64,000 bases of DNA. Source: Winogradskyella sp. (GTDB lineage: Bacteria; Bacteroidota; Bacteroidia; Flavobacteriales; Flavobacteriaceae). This document shows positions 27,339-36,329 of this stretch, piece after piece. The stretch covers positions 1 to 64,000 of the forward strand of contig JAOEWO010000003.1 of assembly GCA_028383925.1 (NCBI GenBank). The letters run 5' to 3'. How positions within the stretch are numbered: position 1 is the first letter of the stretch; each line of letters starts with the position of its first letter. The translations under genes and the position numbers were made by a program. The notes under the pieces are model-generated. The model ran no database searches. It was not told where the DNA came from and saw only the letters and a program-made list of their open reading frames with translations.

Positions 27339-28139
27339 TTACTTCTTTTTGCTTCGCTTTTTGTCTTTATTTCTACTTATAATTTTATATTCTTCGTAAC
27401 ATTCACTTATAGCATCTAACATCTGTAGATCGTTAGCGGTATTTATAAAATCTCTAGAATAGTTACATTGGTTAACGATTTCATCTAAATCAAATTTATT
27501 AACCTGAAGTAAAACCATAAGCATTTCTCTGTCAAATCGCTTGGCGAGTTGGTTTCTAATTTCATCATCCTCTTTCATTTTTCTTAACTTTCGCATTTCA
27601 TTTGGCTTTTTACCAAACATGCTGTACAAGAAATCTGCAGGATTAAAAATAGCACCAAGTACTTTAGTAGCTATATTGCTTTTACCACCTTCATAACCAA
27701 TCCCTGAAAGACCAGAAATTCTGTAACGGTTATTAGATGTAACAGGAATCATCTTCATATCTACTTCTAAATACCCGGTAAGTTTTAGTTGTTTTACGGT
27801 AACCTCTTCTAGCGCTAAAGCAAGCTCGGTCATGTTAATTTCTGTGTTACCAAATTTTAACCAATCGTTTGTTACTCTTACTTTAATAGATTTGTAGCCC
27901 AGATAAGACAGGTGTAAGGTATCGTTGGCTTTTGCTCTAATCTCAAAAACACCTTCATCGTTAGTAGAGGTGCCAATAACCTGGTTTATATTAACAATAT
28001 TTACTTCGGTTAAAGGTTTGTTTGTTGTGGTGCTAATAATAGTACCAGTAACTCTTGTGGGAGTTTTAACATTTGTGGAGTCCTGAGCATTTATACTAGC
28101 CACAGAAAAGCATAATAATAAAATAAGAAAATTTCGCAT
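27339..28139 (-). CDS. Exported protein with carboxypeptidase-regulatory-like domain
   Basis: A 266-residue protein with a signal peptide (1-18) and a CarboxypepD_reg-like beta-sandwich over residues 28-110 (RVTGTIISTTTNKPLTEVNI, LSYLGYKS). A helical, lysine-rich C-terminal half with no known domain follows. It has the front end of a TonB receptor without plug or barrel; stand-alone versions are common in this family and of unknown role. Convergent with trmH. Confidence 0.82.
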   Translation of the reverse strand: MRNFLILLLCFSVASINAQDSTNVKTPTRVTGTIISTTTNKPLTEVNIVNINQVIGTSTNDEGVFEIRAKANDTLHLSYLGYKSIKVRVTNDWLKFGNTEINMTELALALEEVTVKQLKLTGYLEVDMKMIPVTSNNRYRISGLSGIGYEGGKSNIATKVLGAIFNPADFLYSMFGKKPNEMRKLRKMKEDDEIRNQLAKRFDREMLMVLLQVNKFDLDEIVNQCNYSRDFINTANDLQMLDAISECYEEYKIISRNKDKKRSKKK

Positions 28140-28416
28140 TTGTACGTGTTACGTCGTAAAGGTAATAAACAAAACGCACTGTAGCATAAAAGCTATTGTA
28201 GTTTTGAGTAAAAATTAACAAGCAAGTCTGCAAAAGTGCCAGTGTAAAACGTATTACGCTTTTATATTTGTTAGATTATGTAGTACTTATCTAAAAGCAA
28301 ATTTTGTTAAAACGCAAATGCGACCTTAACGAACCGCATTTTAGTCTAATGTTTTTATTTTACAGACAGTATGCTAAATAACTGAACGTATTTAACTTTT
28401 AAACAAGCTTTGTGTT

Positions 28417-28677
28417 TTAGTTACATTCTATACGTACAGCTTCAGTGCCGTTTCCGGTTCTTATAAAATCTGTTTCGTCTTGGCAATCTGTAGCTTCTCG
28501 CGATATTTCTGTTCTGCTAAGTAGCCAAACGTTGGTTGTTTCTTCTTGGTATTTAGCTTCTTGGTAAAAGACTTCCTCACAATTACAAGGCGGATCATTT
28601 TCTTCTGGTGCACAGCTAGATAGAAATATTAAATTACAAATAGCTAATACAGATGTAAATCGTAGTAGTTTTTTCAT
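28417..28677 (-). CDS. Small lipoprotein, unrecognised
   Basis: An 86-residue lipoprotein. I start it at the ATG at 28677, which gives a clean signal (MKKLLRFTSVLA) and lipobox LSSC. The mature part has four more Cys (a C-x-C at PPCNCEE and two near the C-terminus), suggesting disulfides. Upstream lie a TATGTTTG -7 box and an 18-bp motif shared with the T9SS surface gene at 57302. No family recognised. Confidence 0.65.
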   Translation of the reverse strand: MKKLLRFTSVLAICNLIFLSSCAPEENDPPCNCEEVFYQEAKYQEETTNVWLLSRTEISREATDCQDETDFIRTGNGTEAVRIECN

Positions 28678-28698
28678 GTTGGTTAAGTTTTGGGATGC

Positions 28699-28706
28699 CA
28701 AACATA
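28699..28706 (-). promoter_or_regulatory. -7 box of the small lipoprotein gene
   Basis: TATGTTTG on the minus strand fits TAnnTTTG and lies 22 bases before the ATG at 28677. Confidence 0.5.
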
Positions 28707-28744
28707 GAATTAAATATTTAAGTATCTACGAAATGCATTAAATA

Positions 28745-28762
28745 TTCGATGAAATACACTTT
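28745..28762 (-). promoter_or_regulatory. Shared 18-bp upstream motif, copy 1
   Basis: AAGTGTATTTCATCGAAT on the minus strand, 38 bp upstream of the -7 box. The identical 18 bases occur at 57375-57392 upstream of another envelope gene. A candidate activator site; nothing else in this gap (28678-28911) is recognised except the yifB side. Confidence 0.55.
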
Positions 28763-28911
28763 TAGCTTCGTTTAGATAGGTGTTGATTGCGTTTCAAAAG
28801 TTCTAAAAACACTAATAGTTAACTACATTTTTTGATTGTAGCTTAATTTTGCTTTCTTTTGAATATAAGCCGAGCTCCAATCTTGCTTTTTTATAAATTT
28901 AAATTCATATT

Positions 28912-30450
28912 ATGCTCAAAAAAGTATTCGCTAGTGCCGTTTTTGGTGTTGAAGCTTCCACTATTACCGTTGAGGTCAATGTAGATAAAGGTGTCGGTTA
29001 TCATTTAGTTGGGTTGCCAGATAATGCTATAAAAGAAAGTAATTACAGAATTGCTGCCGCTTTGCAAAATAATGGATATCGTATTCCTGGTAAAAAAATA
29101 ACCATAAATATGGCGCCAGCCGACTTAAGAAAAGAGGGGTCTGCTTACGATTTAACTTTGGCTATTGGTATTTTAACAGCGTCTAATCAGATAAAAGCAG
29201 AAGATTTAGAAGACTATTTAATTATGGGTGAGTTGTCTTTAGACGGAAGTCTTCAGCCTATAAAAGGAGCTTTGCCAATTGCTGTAAAAGCAAAAGAAGA
29301 AGGGTTTAAGGGGTTTATTCTGCCAAGTCAAAACGCAAAAGAAGCAGCAATAGTTAGTGATTTAATGGTTTTTGGTATAGATAATATTAAGCAAGTTATT
29401 AATTATTTTGATAAAGGTGAGGAGTTAGAGCAAACGATAATTAATACTCGAGAAGAGTTTTATAAAAATCTAGATTTTCCTGAGTTTGATTTTGCTGATG
29501 TAAAAGGGCAAGAAAGTATTAAGCGTTGTATGGAAATTGCAGCAGCAGGTGGGCACAATATTATTTTAATAGGTCCGCCAGGTTCTGGTAAAACCATGTT
29601 GGCAAAGCGTTTGCCGAGTATTCTGCCACCAATGACGTTGCATGAGGCTTTAGAGACCACAAAAATTCATTCGGTAGTTGGGCGTGTAAAAGCGCATGCT
29701 GGTTTAATGGCGCAACGTCCATTTAGGAGTCCACACCATACCATATCTAATGTTGCGCTTGTTGGTGGCGGAAGCTATCCGCAGCCGGGCGAAATCTCCT
29801 TATCGCATAACGGTGTTTTGTTTTTAGATGAATTACCAGAGTTTAAACGCGAAGTTTTAGAAGTTATGCGTCAGCCTTTAGAGGACCGAGAAGTGACCAT
29901 TTCTAGAGCAAAATTTACGGTAACTTATCCGTCATCATTTATGTTGGTAGCAAGTATGAACCCGAGTCCAAGTGGTTATTTTAACGACCCAGATTCCCCA
30001 ATAACATCCTCACCAGCAGAAATGCAACGGTATATGGGTAAAATTTCAGGCCCATTATTAGACCGAATAGATATTCATATTGAAGTCACTCCAGTGCCAT
30101 TCGAGAAATTAGCAGATGACAGAAAAGGTGAGTCTTCTGTAGATATAAGAAAACGAGTTACTAAGGCTAGAGAAAGCCAGACAGAACGCTTCAAAGAATG
30201 GGAAAATGTACATTATAATGCGCAAATGAATACCAAACAAATAAGAAAGCATTGCAAATTAGATGAGGCCTCTATGTTGTTATTAAAATCTGCGATGGAG
30301 CGTTTAAACTTATCTGCTAGAGCTTATGATAGAATATTAAAAGTATCTAGAACTATTGCAGATTTAGAAGATTCTAATGATGTATTAGGCGCTCATATTA
30401 GCGAAGCTATACAATATAGAAGTCTAGATCGTGAGGGTTGGCTTGGTTAA
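28912..30450 (+). CDS. comM: YifB/ComM family Mg chelatase-like AAA ATPase
   Basis: A 512-residue protein with an N-terminal Lon-like domain (1-170), an AAA core with Walker A GPPGSGKT (near residue 223) and Walker B VLFLDELPEF (near residue 303), and a C-terminal Mg-chelatase domain. ComM is a hexameric helicase that promotes branch migration during integration of transformed DNA. Length matches the family. A TAATTTTG box at 28844-28851 may be its -7 element. Confidence 0.94.
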   Translation: MLKKVFASAVFGVEASTITVEVNVDKGVGYHLVGLPDNAIKESNYRIAAALQNNGYRIPGKKITINMAPADLRKEGSAYDLTLAIGILTASNQIKAEDLEDYLIMGELSLDGSLQPIKGALPIAVKAKEEGFKGFILPSQNAKEAAIVSDLMVFGIDNIKQVINYFDKGEELEQTIINTREEFYKNLDFPEFDFADVKGQESIKRCMEIAAAGGHNIILIGPPGSGKTMLAKRLPSILPPMTLHEALETTKIHSVVGRVKAHAGLMAQRPFRSPHHTISNVALVGGGSYPQPGEISLSHNGVLFLDELPEFKREVLEVMRQPLEDREVTISRAKFTVTYPSSFMLVASMNPSPSGYFNDPDSPITSSPAEMQRYMGKISGPLLDRIDIHIEVTPVPFEKLADDRKGESSVDIRKRVTKARESQTERFKEWENVHYNAQMNTKQIRKHCKLDEASMLLLKSAMERLNLSARAYDRILKVSRTIADLEDSNDVLGAHISEAIQYRSLDREGWLG

Positions 30451-30532
30451 CTAGTTGTGGGTGAATAGCGTGTGTTGAATTTAAAATTAATATGTTGCAA
30501 TAAATTTATAGTTCAAATTAATCAGTAAACAA

Positions 30533-31648
30533 ATGAAAAATTTATATTTAATTTTAGTTATCATTATAGCTTTTGGTTGCACAAATTCTAATAAAGAAGA
30601 GGTTTTAAAAGAAGATGTAACTTATAATATTGAAGTTATTGCAAATCCAATTTTAAACTTAGAGCAAGCTAATCGTTTAGCGCAATTGCCTTTGCATTGT
30701 ATGGCTACAGAATATCCCAACAAGCTTAATCAAACCATTGGTAGTGCTTTAGATTTGCAAACTCCAAAAGAGCTACATCCTGCGTTCTATGGGTGCTTCG
30801 ATTGGCATTCTGCTGTACATGGTCATTGGAGTTTGGTGTCGCTTTTAAAACAGTTTCCAAATTTAGAACATAGAATTGAGATTGAAGAAAAATTACTTCA
30901 GAATATATCCAAAGAAAATATAGCTAAAGAATTACTGTATTTTAAAGGACAATATAACACTTCTTTTGAGCGCACTTATGGTTGGGCTTGGTTATTAAAA
31001 TTAGCAGAAGAATTACGTGGTTGGGATAGTGACGTTGCGAGGGATTTAGAAGCGAATCTTCAGCCGTTAACAGATTTAATAATCAGTAAATACTTAGAAT
31101 TTTTGCCTAAGTTAAATTACCCTATTCGCGTTGGTGAGCACCCAAATACTGCATTTGGATTAAGCTTTGCTTACGATTATGCAATAGCTGTTAACCACAT
31201 AGAATTAAAAACACTTATAGAGGTTAGAGCAAAAGATTTTTATGCTAAGGACAGTGGTTGTCCTTTAGAATGGGAGCCAAGTGGTTTCGATTTTTTATCG
31301 CCTTGTTTAGAAGAAGCTGCTTTAATGAAACGCGTTTTGCTAAAAGAAGAATTTAAAAATTGGTTTCAAGAGTTTTTGCCACAACTAAAAGAGTCAACCT
31401 TTAATTTGGTCGTTGGTAAAGTCTCTGATAGAACTGATGGAAAATTAGTGCATCTCGATGGTGTTAACTTTTCTAGAGCTTGGAGTCTTAATTATATTGC
31501 AAAAGATTTACCAGAATATGCACATCTTAAAAACGTAGCAAATCAGCACATTAATTATTCGTTACCAAGTATTGTAGGCGATAGTTATGAAGGTGGCCAT
31601 TGGTTAGGGAGTTTTGCAATCTACGCTTTAAACTCTGTAGATAAATAA
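30533..31648 (+). CDS. DUF2891 domain-containing lipoprotein
   Basis: A 371-residue lipoprotein (signal MKNLYLILVIIIAFG, lipobox FGC) filled by DUF2891 (about residues 40-365). Conserved aromatic and His-rich blocks include HPAFYGCFDWHSAVHGHWS (near residue 95) and TYGWAWLLKLAEEL, suggesting an alpha/alpha-barrel fold with a His/Glu/Trp-lined pocket. No catalytic activity is established. Its stop overlaps the start of the Nramp-like gene by one base and it leads the 5-oxoprolinase genes, so a role in supplying 5-oxoproline or related peptides from outside the inner membrane is plausible but inferred. Confidence 0.85.
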   Translation: MKNLYLILVIIIAFGCTNSNKEEVLKEDVTYNIEVIANPILNLEQANRLAQLPLHCMATEYPNKLNQTIGSALDLQTPKELHPAFYGCFDWHSAVHGHWSLVSLLKQFPNLEHRIEIEEKLLQNISKENIAKELLYFKGQYNTSFERTYGWAWLLKLAEELRGWDSDVARDLEANLQPLTDLIISKYLEFLPKLNYPIRVGEHPNTAFGLSFAYDYAIAVNHIELKTLIEVRAKDFYAKDSGCPLEWEPSGFDFLSPCLEEAALMKRVLLKEEFKNWFQEFLPQLKESTFNLVVGKVSDRTDGKLVHLDGVNFSRAWSLNYIAKDLPEYAHLKNVANQHINYSLPSIVGDSYEGGHWLGSFAIYALNSVDK

Positions 31649-32871
31649 TGAAGAGATTTCTTAAAAATATTGGGCCAGGCCCTCTGGTGGCAGCGGCTTT
31701 TATTGGGCCAGGCACAGTTACTGTTTGCACATTAGCAGGTGTTAACTTTGGTTATACGTTATTATGGGCTATGGTTTTGTCTATTATAGCGACTATTGTG
31801 CTTCAAGAAATGGCGGCGCGTTTGGGTGTTGTTTCTCAAAAAGGATTATCAGAAATTATAAGATCAGAGATTAAAAACCCAACCTTAAGACTTTTTGCTA
31901 TAATTTTAATATTAAGCGCTATTGTTGTTGGTAACGCAGCTTACGAGGCTGGTAATATAAGTGGTGGTGCGCTAGGTATGCAAACGTTGTTTGGTGATCC
32001 TGTAATTGCTGTAGGTGACTTAAGTCTTAATGTATTGAGTTTAGTTATTGGTGCGCTTGCCTTTGTGTTGTTATATATTGGTAATTATAAAATACTAGAA
32101 AAAGGACTAGTATTTTTAGTTATACTTATGAGTTTAGCGTTTTTAACAACTACAATTATTACAAAACCAAATGTTGTAGATATAGTAAAAAGTATTATTG
32201 TTCCTAAATTTCCGGAAGGTAGTATTTTAACTGTTATTGGTCTAATAGGTACTACCGTAGTGCCTTATAACTTGTTTTTACATGCCTCGTTAGCTAAAAC
32301 CAAATGGCATAATAAGAGCGATTTAGGTTTTGCAAGAAAAGATACTATGCTGGCTGTGGTTTTGGGTGGTGTAGTGTCTATGTGTATTATGATTTCGGCT
32401 TCTTCAATTCCGTTTCAAGATATTTCTAATGTATCAGATTTAGCTAAAGGATTAGAGCCATTATTTGGTGTTTATGCTAAATACTTTTTGGCTGTTGGTT
32501 TATTTGCGGCAGGTATAACAAGTGCTATTACAGCGCCATTGGCGGCGGCTTTTGTGGCAAGCGGATGTTTGGGTTGGGACGCAAATTTGAAGTCAAGAAA
32601 ATTCAGAGCTGTTTGGATGTTTATTTTAGGATTAGGAGTCGTATTCTCAACCATTGGTTTTAAATCTATTGAAATTATAAAGTTTGCGCAAGTAGCTAAT
32701 GGTCTGCTATTACCAATCATTGCAGGCTTTTTACTTTGGGTAATGAATAAGGCATCAGTATTAGGAAGTTATAAAAATTCAAAAATTCAGAACATATTAG
32801 GAGTATTAATTATGCTAGTTGCTGTTTTTCTTGGTTTAAAAGGCATATTGAGCGTTTTTAATTTAATATAA
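31648..32871 (+). CDS. Nramp-fold transporter lacking canonical metal ligands
   Basis: A 407-residue inner-membrane protein with about 11 helices, clearly Nramp family (opening IGPGPLVAAAFIGPGT). The helix-1 metal motif DPGN of true Nramps reads GPGT here, and the helix-6 Met-Pro-His reads Val-Pro-Tyr (TTVVPYNLFLH), so the Asp, Asn and Met metal ligands are all absent. It is wedged between DUF2891 and pxpA with one-base overlaps on both sides. A similar Nramp homologue (ycsG) adjoins the pxpA gene ycsF in Bacillus. The context points to transport of 5-oxoproline or another non-metal substrate. Confidence 0.85.
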   Translation: MKRFLKNIGPGPLVAAAFIGPGTVTVCTLAGVNFGYTLLWAMVLSIIATIVLQEMAARLGVVSQKGLSEIIRSEIKNPTLRLFAIILILSAIVVGNAAYEAGNISGGALGMQTLFGDPVIAVGDLSLNVLSLVIGALAFVLLYIGNYKILEKGLVFLVILMSLAFLTTTIITKPNVVDIVKSIIVPKFPEGSILTVIGLIGTTVVPYNLFLHASLAKTKWHNKSDLGFARKDTMLAVVLGGVVSMCIMISASSIPFQDISNVSDLAKGLEPLFGVYAKYFLAVGLFAAGITSAITAPLAAAFVASGCLGWDANLKSRKFRAVWMFILGLGVVFSTIGFKSIEIIKFAQVANGLLLPIIAGFLLWVMNKASVLGSYKNSKIQNILGVLIMLVAVFLGLKGILSVFNLI

Positions 32872-33614
32872 TGAAACCACTTTTACATATAGATATTAAT
32901 GCAGATTTAGGTGAAGGTATTGGTAATGAGGCCAGAATTATGCCATATCTATCATCGTGTAACGTGGCTTGTGGTGGTCATGCTGGTGATAGCCTATCAA
33001 TGACTAATGCAGTAAGGTTTGCGAGAGCCTGTAACGTAAAAATAGGTGCACATCCTTCGTTTCCAGATAAGGTAAATTTTGGTCGGGTTGAAATGGTTAT
33101 GACACCTACAGAATTATTTACAAGTTTGAAGCAACAAATAAACTATTTACAAGAGATTCTAAAACTTGAAGGAGGAAAGCTTCATCATATTAAACCTCAT
33201 GGTGCTTTATATAATTTAGCAGCAAAGGATGTGGCTATTGCTTCTGTAATTATTGAGGTTGTAAAAAGTGTAGCACAGCCTCTAAAATTATATGCGCCAA
33301 GCGAATCTTTGATTGCGAAATTGGCAATAAAAAATAATATCGAAGTTGTTATTGAAGCTTTTGCAGACAGAAATTATAACGATGATTTGTCTTTGGTTTC
33401 TAGGCAAAATACCAATGCTGTTTTAACAGATAAAAATAAGGTTTTAGATCGTGTTTTGGGTGTTGTAAAACATAAAAAAATCACCACCGTAAATGGGGTG
33501 GAAGTGAGGTTGAATGCGCACACAATTTGTGTGCATAGCGACACAGAAAACGCAGTGGAAATTTTGAAGTATTTATCTGTAGAATTACCTAAAAATAATA
33601 TCTTAATTCAATAG
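32871..33614 (+). CDS. pxpA: 5-oxoprolinase subunit A
   Basis: A 247-residue LamB/YcsF family protein. The family opening HIDINADLGEGIGNEA (residues 5-20) and CNVACGGHAGD (about 30-40) are present, as is HHIKPHGALYN near residue 104. With PxpB and PxpC it forms the ATP-dependent 5-oxoprolinase that converts 5-oxo-L-proline to L-glutamate, clearing a toxic by-product of glutamine and glutathione chemistry. The three subunits are consecutive. Confidence 0.95.
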   Translation: MKPLLHIDINADLGEGIGNEARIMPYLSSCNVACGGHAGDSLSMTNAVRFARACNVKIGAHPSFPDKVNFGRVEMVMTPTELFTSLKQQINYLQEILKLEGGKLHHIKPHGALYNLAAKDVAIASVIIEVVKSVAQPLKLYAPSESLIAKLAIKNNIEVVIEAFADRNYNDDLSLVSRQNTNAVLTDKNKVLDRVLGVVKHKKITTVNGVEVRLNAHTICVHSDTENAVEILKYLSVELPKNNILIQ

Positions 33615-33620
33615 GTGGTT

Positions 33621-34352
33621 ATGGCTTATCAATTAAAGTATTCGCGTTATGGTGAGTTTGCTATTTTAATTGAATGGCCGGCAAAAATTCACACTTCAAT
33701 TTTAAAAAACAGTCTTTTATTTAAAAAGGCTATCACTAGTTTTTATATTAAAAAAAAGGTTGAAGTAGTTTCTTCATATAATTCATTATTAATAATTTAT
33801 CCTAATGCTATTGATAAATTCAATAGTGAGGTTTCTAATCTAAAACACTTGTATTTTAAAGGTTTTGTTACTGAGGTAAAAAATACAACAACTTGGGAAA
33901 TACCAGTCTGCTACGATGCTGATTTTGGTACTGATATAGAGGCGTTTTCAGTAGAGAAAAAAATGTCAAAAACGGAAATTATTAAGTTGCATTCAACTGC
34001 AATATACACAATTTATTTTACAGGTTTTTTACCTGGTTTTTTGTACTTAGGCGGCTTACATTCTAGGTTGTTTTTAGATAGAAAAAAAACACCTAATCTT
34101 AAGGTTAAAAAAGGGGCAGTTGCTATAGGTGGAAACCAAACCGGAGTCTACCCAAATGACAGTCCTGGTGGTTGGCATATTATTGGTAATTCTCCTATCG
34201 ATTTTTTTAATGTAAATACAAATCCACCAAGTTTATTTAAGTCTGGTGATCAACTAAAATTTACGCCTATAGATGCGTCATCATATTTAGAAATTAAGCA
34301 ACAGATTTTAAAATCTGAATACCATTTAAAGAGTTTTATAACGCATGATTAA
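33621..34352 (+). CDS. pxpB: 5-oxoprolinase subunit B
   Basis: A 243-residue protein of the allophanate hydrolase subunit 1/KipI family. I start it at the ATG at 33621; a GTG two codons earlier is possible. Family marks are the FTGFLPGFLYLGG block (near residue 132), a conserved GAVAIGGNQTGVYPNDSPGGW region and WHIIG. It pairs with PxpC and overlaps it by eight bases. Confidence 0.93.
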   Translation: MAYQLKYSRYGEFAILIEWPAKIHTSILKNSLLFKKAITSFYIKKKVEVVSSYNSLLIIYPNAIDKFNSEVSNLKHLYFKGFVTEVKNTTTWEIPVCYDADFGTDIEAFSVEKKMSKTEIIKLHSTAIYTIYFTGFLPGFLYLGGLHSRLFLDRKKTPNLKVKKGAVAIGGNQTGVYPNDSPGGWHIIGNSPIDFFNVNTNPPSLFKSGDQLKFTPIDASSYLEIKQQILKSEYHLKSFITHD

Positions 34353-35196
34353 AGTGCTAAAATCTGGTTTTTATTCTTCTATACAAGATGCTGGTCGTTT
34401 TGGATATAGACATTTTGGCGTGCCAGTTTCTGGTAGTATGGATGCATATGCTTCTAAATTTGCAAACTTAATTATTGGCAATACTGAAGATGCTTCTGTT
34501 TTAGAAATTACAATGATGGGGCCTGAGCTTCAATTTTTAAAACCGACTATTATTGCTGTTTCTGGAGCAGATATGCAACCGTCCTTAAATAATAGTCCGA
34601 TTAAGCTAAATATTCCTATTAAGATTTTTGCTAATGATGTCCTTAGTTTCGGAAAATTGCAAAATGGTATACGTGCCTATATTTCTGTAAAAGGTGGTTT
34701 TAAAACGGCTGAAGTATTGGGTAGTAACAGTATGTATAAAAATATTACTACAATAAATCGGATTAGCGTTGATAATAAATTAGACTATGCAGATTTGGTT
34801 ACTCCCGGTTTTGGGTATAATTCTACTGTAAAGTACGATAATTCTTTATTTAGCTGTAGTGAGATTGAGGCTTATAAAGGGCCTGAGTTTGACAAGCTGA
34901 CCACGGCTAACAAAGACCAGATTTTTAACGCAGAATTTAAAATTTCTAAATTAAACAATCGTATGGCTTATCAGTTAGAGCCTTTGGTGCCTAATTTATT
35001 AACGCCTATTTTAACAAGTCCGGTTTTGCCAGGAACCGTACAATTAACACCTTCTGGTCGGTTAATTGTATTAATGAGAGACTGCCAAACTACAGGGGGC
35101 TATCCAAGAATATTACAGCTTACTGAGCGCTCCATAAATATATTAAGTCAAAAATATACAGGTATGTCGCTAAAAATCAATCAAAAAACGTATTAG
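34345..35196 (+). CDS. pxpC: 5-oxoprolinase subunit C (biotin-dependent carboxyltransferase family)
   Basis: A 283-residue protein of the allophanate hydrolase subunit 2/KipA family. The diagnostic DAGRFGYRHFGVPVSGSMD lies at residues 12-30, and a conserved TGGYPRILQL segment near the C-terminus. It completes the PxpABC set and is the last gene of the module that begins with DUF2891. Confidence 0.93.
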   Translation: MIKVLKSGFYSSIQDAGRFGYRHFGVPVSGSMDAYASKFANLIIGNTEDASVLEITMMGPELQFLKPTIIAVSGADMQPSLNNSPIKLNIPIKIFANDVLSFGKLQNGIRAYISVKGGFKTAEVLGSNSMYKNITTINRISVDNKLDYADLVTPGFGYNSTVKYDNSLFSCSEIEAYKGPEFDKLTTANKDQIFNAEFKISKLNNRMAYQLEPLVPNLLTPILTSPVLPGTVQLTPSGRLIVLMRDCQTTGGYPRILQLTERSINILSQKYTGMSLKINQKTY

Positions 35197-35313
35197 TGTG
35201 AGAAAATAGTGCTAAAAGTTTTTTTTATATAATATTTCCTATAATTTTAAGGTAATAATTCCTTTTCCCTCAATTCTTAATAGTAACATTATTAACTATC
35301 TAAACAAACTCAA

Positions 35314-35703
35314 ATGAGCAGAATTAAAGGTTTAATTACTCCTGCTGAAGCAAAAAAATTAAATGACGCCTATACCGAAAGGTGTCAACTTATTAGTAAG
35401 ACTATTACAAATAAGCCAGATAATAGATCATCATGGTTTTCTCTTAGTGATTTACGAGATTTTTTAGATACTGCCGAGGCAGAAGCTAAAGATTTGGGCT
35501 ATGAGATGGATGGTGTTAGGATCTACTGTGGTGCATACCCAACAACAAAAGCAGGTGTAGGTTACTCAACGTCTTTTATTGTACCAACTTCAACTGTAGG
35601 GTTTGGGGAATGTGGTGACGGTGAAAGTCACGATATACCAGTAGCTAGTGGCTTAAATAAAGGTAATCTTGGTATACCGCCAAGAGCTAACTATCCACAA
35701 TAA
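35314..35703 (+). CDS. Unrecognised soluble protein, paralogue 1
   Basis: A 129-residue protein without a signal or membrane segment. It is clearly paralogous to the next gene: shared blocks are GLITPAEAKKLNDAY, DNRSSWFSL, AKDLGYEMDGVRIYCGAYP, FIVPT and GLNKGNLGIPP. The ratio of conserved aromatic, Asp and Gly residues suggests one compact domain. No family known to me. It opens a four-gene run with a 7-TM protein and a histidine kinase. Confidence 0.7.
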   Translation: MSRIKGLITPAEAKKLNDAYTERCQLISKTITNKPDNRSSWFSLSDLRDFLDTAEAEAKDLGYEMDGVRIYCGAYPTTKAGVGYSTSFIVPTSTVGFGECGDGESHDIPVASGLNKGNLGIPPRANYPQ

Positions 35704-35796
35704 AAATTACAGTAGTTATAATATTCTAAGATTAGTTTCTTCGGTCTTATAAATGCGTCTCTATATTATGCTATTAATTAAATCTAACCACAAATT

Positions 35797-36318
35797 ATGA
35801 AAAATTTCGTATTACTTATTTTAGGTATTATTTTAGGTGCTATTGCAATGTACTTCTATATATCGGGCTTAAAATCGCATCAAGTTGCAGAAACGTTACA
35901 ATTAGTAAAGCCTAATGGGCTCATCTCTCCCAGTGAAGCCAAAACGCTAAATAATGCTTACGACTTAAGACATCGTATTATTAGTGACTCATTATTCTCT
36001 ACGGCTAAAACAACAGATAATAGATCAGTTTGGTTCGACTTAGAAGAGGTTCAGAGTTATATTAAATATTCTGAAAATCAGGCAGGTGAATTAGGGTATT
36101 CTATGAATGGTCTCCGTTTATATTTTGGTGCATACCCTGAGGTTAAGGGACAAGCAGGTTTAACAACGTTATTTTTTGTGCCAACAGGTGTTAAAAACAC
36201 ATCTAAAGGAGCTATCTTGTCTTTTTCTCAAGGCGGTGGTGGTACAGATATACCAGGCTCAGATGGGTTAAATAAAGGAAGTAAAGGTATACCGCCAGGT
36301 TCTGGTTATGGCGGTTAA
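35797..36318 (+). CDS. Unrecognised membrane-anchored protein, paralogue 2
   Basis: A 173-residue protein with one N-terminal membrane helix (about residues 4-23) and a C-terminal domain paralogous to the preceding protein (GLISPSEAKTLNNAY, DNRSVWFDL, LGYSMNGLRLYFGAYP, FFVPT, GLNKGSKGIPPG). It ends in a glycine-rich tail. Thus one copy is free and one anchored. It lies 11 bp before the 7-TM gene. Confidence 0.7.
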   Translation: MKNFVLLILGIILGAIAMYFYISGLKSHQVAETLQLVKPNGLISPSEAKTLNNAYDLRHRIISDSLFSTAKTTDNRSVWFDLEEVQSYIKYSENQAGELGYSMNGLRLYFGAYPEVKGQAGLTTLFFVPTGVKNTSKGAILSFSQGGGGTDIPGSDGLNKGSKGIPPGSGYGG

Positions 36319-36329
36319 TTAATTTTTTT

